Shown: positions 43,046-44,143 of the stretch, piece after piece
Position numbering within the stretch: position 1 is the first letter of the stretch
Layout: every line of letters starts with the position of its first letter
Source of the DNA: Lentzea indica
GTDB taxonomy: Bacteria; Actinomycetota; Actinomycetes; Mycobacteriales; Pseudonocardiaceae
Length of the DNA: 44,143 bases
Direction: 5' to 3'
Assembly: GCF_012184385.1 (NCBI RefSeq)
Contig: NZ_VSRL01000052.1
Location: 1 to 44,143, forward strand
The notes under the pieces: model-generated
The model's input: only the letters and a program-made list of their open reading frames with translations
What the model was told of the DNA's origin: nothing
Database searches by the model: none
Position numbers and translations under genes: made by a program

Positions 43046-43616
43046 CCCGGTGCTGCGCTATCTGGCGTCCTGGAAGAACCTCGCCGGCTGCACGGGTGGG
43101 TTGATCGGCCTCGTCCTGCACTTCGCCGGGCTCGCCGGCTCCTACTGGCCGCTGGTGGTCATCGGCCTCTACGGCGTGGGCGCGCTCGCCGCACCTCCCG
43201 AGCGGATCACCCTGGTGACCGATCCGGAGGAGGAGGCCAGTGCGCTGCGGTCAGAGCTGGACGCGCTGGTGCAACGGGTGCGCGGCTTCGGCGGCCGCGT
43301 CCCCGGTGACGTGGCGCCGAAGCTCGCGGAGATCGCCGAGGTGCTGCGCGGCATGCTGGACCGCCCGCGCGAACTGCGCGGCGACCCGGACGCCCTGCAC
43401 GCAGTCACCCGGCTCGTCGGCACGGACATGCCGCTGTCCGTGCAGACCTACCTGAACCTGCCGTGGTGGTTCGCCGCCGCGCGTGGTTCCGGCACGGAAC
43501 TGTTGCGGCAGCTGGACTTGCTGCACGCCGACGCCATCAGGGTCGCGGAGCGGTTCCACGCGGCGGACGCGCAACGACAGGCCGACCACACCCGCTACCT
43601 GGAGGATCGCGAGTGA
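43032..43616 (+). CDS. Small membrane protein of the TelA/VWA operon, unrecognised family
   Basis: 194 aa. Two closely spaced hydrophobic segments at ~18-36 and ~38-54 (LIGLVLHFAGLAG, WPLVVIGLYGVGALA) are followed by a ~140-residue cytoplasmic, helical domain rich in charge. I do not recognise the family. GTG 43032 overlaps the VWA gene by 14 bases, so it is translated with it. It might connect the outer binding/VWA proteins to cytoplasmic TelA (inference from operon and topology). Confidence 0.75.
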   Translation: MATSNPVLRYLASWKNLAGCTGGLIGLVLHFAGLAGSYWPLVVIGLYGVGALAAPPERITLVTDPEEEASALRSELDALVQRVRGFGGRVPGDVAPKLAEIAEVLRGMLDRPRELRGDPDALHAVTRLVGTDMPLSVQTYLNLPWWFAAARGSGTELLRQLDLLHADAIRVAERFHAADAQRQADHTRYLEDRE

Positions 43617-43647
43617 TCAGCGCGTGACGACACTCTCGTTCCGCGCC

Positions 43648-44143
43648 TCAGGACGGCCGGACGATCGCGAGCGGGCACGGCGAGTGGTACACGAGTGTCC
43701 GGCTCGTCGACCCGAGCAGCATCCCGGCGAAACCGCCGCGCCCGTGGCTGCCGACCACCAGAAGCTGTGCCCGCGCCGCCAGACCGAGCAACGCCGGCGC
43801 GGCCCGGTCCCACAGCACGACTCGCTCCACCTTCACTTCCGGGTGCTTCTCCTCCCGGCCGGCCAGCCGTTCCGCGAGCAGGCGTCGCTCGTCCGCTTCG
43901 ACCTCGGCCCAGTCGAACACGATCCGCGACGACTGATAGCCGCCCTCGACCACGAAGTCCTGGTAGGCCATCGCGGCGATGAGCGGCACGCCCCGGCGCG
44001 ACGCCGCCTCGAACGCGAATGCGATCGCGGCCTCGCTCGTCGGTGATCCGTCCACGCCGACCACGATCGGACCGTCAGGAACGGCCGTGCCGCGCACCAC
44101 CACCAGCGGGCACTTCCCGTGCGCCGCCAGCGCGAGCGCGGTG
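43648..44143 (-). CDS. Universal stress protein, tandem UspA domains (N-terminal part outside window)
   Basis: The frame is open through the right edge. The residues before the linker (ALAAHGKCPLVVVRG) are the end of a first UspA domain. The complete second domain starts PIVVGVDGSPTSEAAI and has the nucleotide-binding motif G-2x-G-9x-G-S in GSHGRGGFAGMLLGS, with SPCPLAIVRPS at its end. ATP-type Usp proteins of this double-domain kind respond to hypoxia or stationary phase in actinobacteria. It converges with the TelA/VWA operon; 31 bases separate the stops. Confidence 0.93.
   Translation of the reverse strand, partial: TALALAAHGKCPLVVVRGTAVPDGPIVVGVDGSPTSEAAIAFAFEAASRRGVPLIAAMAYQDFVVEGGYQSSRIVFDWAEVEADERRLLAERLAGREEKHPEVKVERVVLWDRAAPALLGLAARAQLLVVGSHGRGGFAGMLLGSTSRTLVYHSPCPLAIVRPS

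Overview
The window is high-GC actinobacterial DNA with strong G/C codon-third-position bias, GTG/TTG starts and ATGA-type overlaps. Gene content fits a Pseudonocardiales-type filamentous actinomycete (inference; no rRNA is present to place it). No tRNA, rRNA or CRISPR array was seen.

The backbone from 1 to 36031 is a hydroxamate siderophore locus in the gene order of the coelichelin (cch) cluster: two FecCD permeases (cchC end, cchD), FecE-type ATPase (cchE), ferri-siderophore lipoprotein (cchF), exporter half (cchG), trimodular NRPS (cchH), second exporter half (cchI) and trilactone-esterase-like hydrolase (cchJ). My manual reading of the adenylation pockets gives codes known for N5-formyl-N5-hydroxyornithine (module 1) and N5-hydroxyornithine (module 3), with a Thr/Ser-like pocket in module 2. 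The domain order is A-T-E-C-A-T-E-C-A-T without a thioesterase, as in CchH. Four IdeR/DmdR-type iron boxes precede cchE, cchF (two) and cchH. The NRPS frame is broken by about five small indels confined to 28286-29384. The cchA/cchB tailoring genes would lie left of the window, and no MbtH gene is visible.

Between cchD and cchE lies a 17-kb insert (about 1267-18560). It starts with an ECF41-type sigma factor and a DoxX-like membrane protein preceded by a good ECF41 promoter match, then a Nudix hydrolase. The rest is a minus-strand polymorphic-toxin island. It begins with a secreted DNRLRE/FG-GAP/LamG protein and a 2226-aa secreted Rhs protein with a HINT domain and a HYD1-type ADP-ribosyltransferase tip. 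A DUF6881-like immunity gene one base downstream and a hairpin terminator follow. Beyond that lie decayed orphan modules: a duplicated HINT cassette with a different toxin tip plus candidate immunity gene and terminator, a toxin-tail relic overlapping another candidate immunity gene, and a frameshifted lipoprotein.

Right of the siderophore genes are a VOC-fold protein, an IS607-family element (serine recombinase tnpA plus an unusual tnpB without zinc ribbon) and a YCII/DGPF protein. A tight four-gene operon follows: membrane-anchored binding protein, TelA-like protein, binding-protein/VWA lipoprotein and a small membrane protein. The window ends in a universal stress protein cut by the edge.
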